Source of the DNA: Granulosicoccus sp964390335
GTDB lineage: Bacteria > Pseudomonadota > Gammaproteobacteria > Granulosicoccales > Granulosicoccaceae
NCBI GenBank assembly: GCA_964390335.1
Contig: CAYMHU010000001.1
Location: 201,766-265,765, forward strand
Length of the DNA stretch: 64,000 nt
Reading direction: 5' to 3'
Part shown: positions 61,861 through 64,000 of the stretch, piece by piece
Position numbering within the stretch: the stretch's first letter is position 1
Layout of the letters: every line of letters starts with the position of its first letter
Notes under the pieces: model-generated
The model's database searches: none
Seen by the model: only the letters and a program-made list of their open reading frames with translations
Told to the model about the DNA's origin: nothing
Made by a program: the position numbers and the translations under genes

Positions 61861-63180
61861 TTATTTGCTTGCTTGCTCGAACCGACGTAACAGCTTGTTA
61901 CCGCGTTCAACCGCACTGTCCATGGCTTCCTGTGCAGATTTATCACCAGACCACACAGCCTCAAGCTCTTCATCGATGATGCCGCGGATTTGATCGAAAG
62001 AACCTAAACGCAATCCTTTAGAATTTGCCGTTGGCTCTTTTGCAGTCATCTGGATTACAGCTATATCAGTACCTGGATTAGCGTCATAAAAACCATCGGC
62101 TTTGGTTTTCTCACCTGCCGCAGTCGTTATGGGTAAGTAGCCGGTGTCTTGATGCCATTTCGCCTGGATTTCTTCGGTTGACAGAAAATTCAAAAAGGCA
62201 GCAACACCTTTGTATTCTTCATCTGAATGGCCTTGCATTACCCATAATGACGCTCCACCGATAATCGTATTCTGTGGCGCACCATCTACACCCTCCCAAT
62301 ACGGTAAAGGTCGTACAGCAAAATCAAATTGAGCCTCTTTCTTAATACCGGCATAGCCTGCTGAACTCTCGGTGAACAGTGCACACTCACCAGCGCGGAA
62401 ATTGGCACCTCCCTCATTTCGCCGTCCAGCATAAAAGAACTTGCCTTCTTTTGCCCAATCACCCATTGCCTGAATGTGTTGAACTTGCAGCGAACTATTG
62501 AAAGCCAACTCGGTATCAAGACCGGCAAATCCATTGTCTTTAGTAGCAAATGGCGTGTTGTGATAAGCCGATAGATTCTCAAGATGTATCCAGCTTTGCC
62601 ATGCAGTGGTTAAGGGGCAATCGTTACCAGAAGCTTTCACTTTATCGAGCACGTCACCCACCTTTTGCCAAGTAGATAAATCGACGTCGGGATCGACACC
62701 GGCCTCCTTAAGCGCATCTTTATTAACCCAGAGCACCGGCGTAGAAGAGTTAAACGGCAATGACAACATTTCGCCATCTGTTGTTGTGTAATAGCCTTTA
62801 ACCGAACCGATATACGCATCGGCATCAAACTCAGCACCTGCATCTGCCATGACTTCATAAACTGGTTTAATTGCACCTTTAGCGCCCATCATGGTTGCGG
62901 TACCAACTTCAAATACCATTAACACGTGTGGCTGTTCTTTTGCCCGGAAAGCGGCTATGCCTGCATTTAGCGTTTCGGAATAGTTACCTTTATGACTACC
63001 AACAACCGTGTAGTCGCTTTGAGATGAATTAAAAGTTTCTATTTGTTCAGCTACCAGTTCACCTAGTCGCCCCGTAAACGCGTGCCAAAACTGCACTTCA
63101 GTTGCCGCAAGTACTGATTGACTCCACAGAAGCGACATGCCTAACGTGGTTCCAGCTAAAGTCTTTGATATAAGTTTCAA
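61861..63180 (-). CDS. ugpB: sn-Glycerol-3-phosphate ABC transporter substrate-binding protein UgpB
   Basis: This is a 439-residue periplasmic binding protein. The start is TTG at 63178-63180, set by a near-consensus GGAGG Shine-Dalgarno 7 bases upstream. The signal peptide ends at LAA near residue 26. From memory of E. coli UgpB the sequence matches closely along its length: FWHAF..GELGE, YEVGTATMM.., PFNSSTPVL, TAWQSWIHLENLSA, IIGGASLWVMQG, WHQDTGYLPIT, and the ending VDEELEAVWSG..AVERGNKLLRRFE. It is the first gene of ugpBAEC. No ugpQ or glpQ phosphodiesterase gene accompanies it. Confidence 0.94.
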   Translation of the reverse strand: MKLISKTLAGTTLGMSLLWSQSVLAATEVQFWHAFTGRLGELVAEQIETFNSSQSDYTVVGSHKGNYSETLNAGIAAFRAKEQPHVLMVFEVGTATMMGAKGAIKPVYEVMADAGAEFDADAYIGSVKGYYTTTDGEMLSLPFNSSTPVLWVNKDALKEAGVDPDVDLSTWQKVGDVLDKVKASGNDCPLTTAWQSWIHLENLSAYHNTPFATKDNGFAGLDTELAFNSSLQVQHIQAMGDWAKEGKFFYAGRRNEGGANFRAGECALFTESSAGYAGIKKEAQFDFAVRPLPYWEGVDGAPQNTIIGGASLWVMQGHSDEEYKGVAAFLNFLSTEEIQAKWHQDTGYLPITTAAGEKTKADGFYDANPGTDIAVIQMTAKEPTANSKGLRLGSFDQIRGIIDEELEAVWSGDKSAQEAMDSAVERGNKLLRRFEQASK

Positions 63181-63261
63181 GATATTTCCTCCATTAGAAT
63201 ATTGTTCTGTGTGAGCAGCCTACCAACAGTCTGTAAGCACTTGCTACTCACTATTGATATT

Positions 63262-63281
63262 GATGAATAGCTGTATTCATC
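63262..63281. promoter_or_regulatory. Palindrome upstream of ugpB, possible operator
   Basis: GATGAATA-GCTG-TATTCATC is a 20-base inverted repeat with perfect 8-base arms, centred about 92 bases before the ugpB start. It could bind a dimeric regulator or fold in the leader. No clear PhoB box is seen nearby. Confidence 0.45.
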
Positions 63282-64000
63282 GGCATTAAACTACATTGAT
63301 TCGCACCAGAGTTGTATAGGTAAGGGAACATTTCTCGCGCTGCCAACGGAAACTACATTACTCTGAAATTATTTAATTATTATTACAACTAAACCAGCAC
63401 TCTACGACCAAGATGTGCATGTGTGGATTAGATGTGCATACCCGGACAAGACGAGACTGCAGAACAAGACTATTGGAGAAGTCAGTCGCAAGTCAATAGG
63501 TGATCACTATATCTTGGAAGAAAAAATCAGCAATGAAAGCATTCAATACCGATTAGTGACTTTCAGTACTAAACATGCTAAGAGGCAACGGCTTTCATTC
63601 ACTTACATTAATTGCAGAAAATCTTTGGTAATACAACGCAACAGATACAAGCAACCCCGGGAGTCCCAAATAGGTTAAACCCAACCGGTGGTGTAATCTT
63701 TACCATTTCCATATTCACTACCATATTAAATTCACTACCAAATTAACGCCAAGGTGAATAGGATCGACTCTCAACTCTATACTAATCGGAAACCCATTTT
63801 GCGTTAGTTTGATTTCCCAGCAATGCCGGTCATACCAGTTAGTAACTGTGTTCTTTATTTTTTCAAAAGCCTGACGAGGCTGATTTCGCTAAGGAGCGCT
63901 AAGGCAAACTACAGCATAGGGTTCAAGCACAAGATCTGTTAGCGTTCTGAGCTGACTTGTTTTCGCAAAGCCATTGATATCCTGGGTACAACTACCCCAG
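63282..64000. other. Region without a convincing gene
   Basis: About 720 bases at the right edge. One 87-codon frame (63415-63678, plus strand) is open but has no Shine-Dalgarno and no protein-like pattern. A short tandem repeat is at 63713-63746. No tRNA, other RNA or mobile element was recognised. Confidence 0.5.
63713..63746. repeat. 17-base tandem repeat, two copies
   Basis: ATTCACTACCATATTAA (63713-63729) is followed at once by a copy differing at one base (ATTCACTACCAAATTAA, 63730-63746). A third partial match, TACCATTTCC, lies just upstream. Non-coding; function unknown. Confidence 0.6.

Noticed and set aside
63181..63320. PhoB box upstream of ugpB
   Set aside because: The best 7-4-7 match (CTGTTGG-TAGG-CTGCTCA on the minus strand) agrees at too few positions.
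63415..63678. 87-codon open frame on the plus strand near the right edge
   Set aside because: No Shine-Dalgarno, unusual residue make-up and no domain or strand/helix pattern; likely chance.
1..64000. tRNA, rRNA, CRISPR array, insertion sequence or prophage
   Set aside because: Reading the intergenic regions on both strands gave no tRNA TPsiC-type signature, regular repeats or transposase/integrase frames.

Overview
The window looks like chromosomal DNA of a free-living, probably marine, Gram-negative heterotroph, most likely a gammaproteobacterium. The evidence is an outer-membrane phospholipase A, an OmpA-type protein, many lipoproteins, a Crp-type regulator with a CRP-like recognition helix, and ugp, liv and glg clusters of proteobacterial type. 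Base composition looks fairly even throughout. I see no rRNA, tRNA, CRISPR array, insertion sequence, integrase or phage gene, so this reads as core or stable accessory chromosome rather than a mobile island. The genus cannot be told from what I can see.

Layout. 1-10.5 kb: the end of an alpha/beta hydrolase, a SWIM/SNF2 helicase, a GPH-type sugar transporter, pldA, a two-gene surface-protein module (a lipoprotein with Ca-binding-like and CBM9-like parts plus a membrane-anchored partner), an anchored EndoU-domain protein, and a signalling protein with a His-kinase phosphoacceptor domain and a receiver but no ATPase domain. 10.5-17.3 kb: a MscS channel and an unusual cluster on the minus strand made of a DUF4159 protein, an ABC ATPase and two ABC-2-like permeases, each carrying a C-terminal gluzincin-like domain; one has the zinc-protease residues and the other has lost them. 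17.4-22.5 kb: a liv-type branched-chain amino acid ABC transporter. 22.8-30.3 kb: a Sel1-repeat lipoprotein, an SDR plus HpcH/HpaI aldolase pair, a GH10 xylanase lipoprotein and an unknown lipoprotein. 30.4-33.2 kb: matB, a GlcG/HbpS protein and a Crp/Fnr regulator. 33.3-38.2 kb: a JmjC-like protein, a large cyclase-homology/AAA/TPR protein with substitutions at key cyclase residues, and a small LuxR-type regulator. 38.4-48.6 kb: a broken cytochrome b561 gene, DUF2147, a zinc metallopeptidase, a YcbK-type peptidase, an OmpA-like protein, a second mechanosensitive channel, an FMN-dependent glutamate-synthase-like protein, a GGDEF-EAL protein and a possible PilZ-like protein. 49.0-58.5 kb: a complete glycogen cluster glgP-B-C-A-X. 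58.6-63.2 kb: a GNAT protein and ugpB-A-E-C for glycerol-3-phosphate uptake. The last 0.8 kb has no convincing gene.

How it fits together. Carbon import (ugp, liv, GPH transporter), xylan attack (GH10), carbon storage (glg), malonate activation (matB) and membrane-tension channels suit an organism in a fluctuating environment. Regulation may be linked: two one-mismatch CRP-like sites lie upstream of the LuxR gene and of glgP, and a Crp-family regulator is encoded in the same window. That link is inference. The item most worth following is the ABC-2 permease/peptidase pair at 11.6-17.3 kb.
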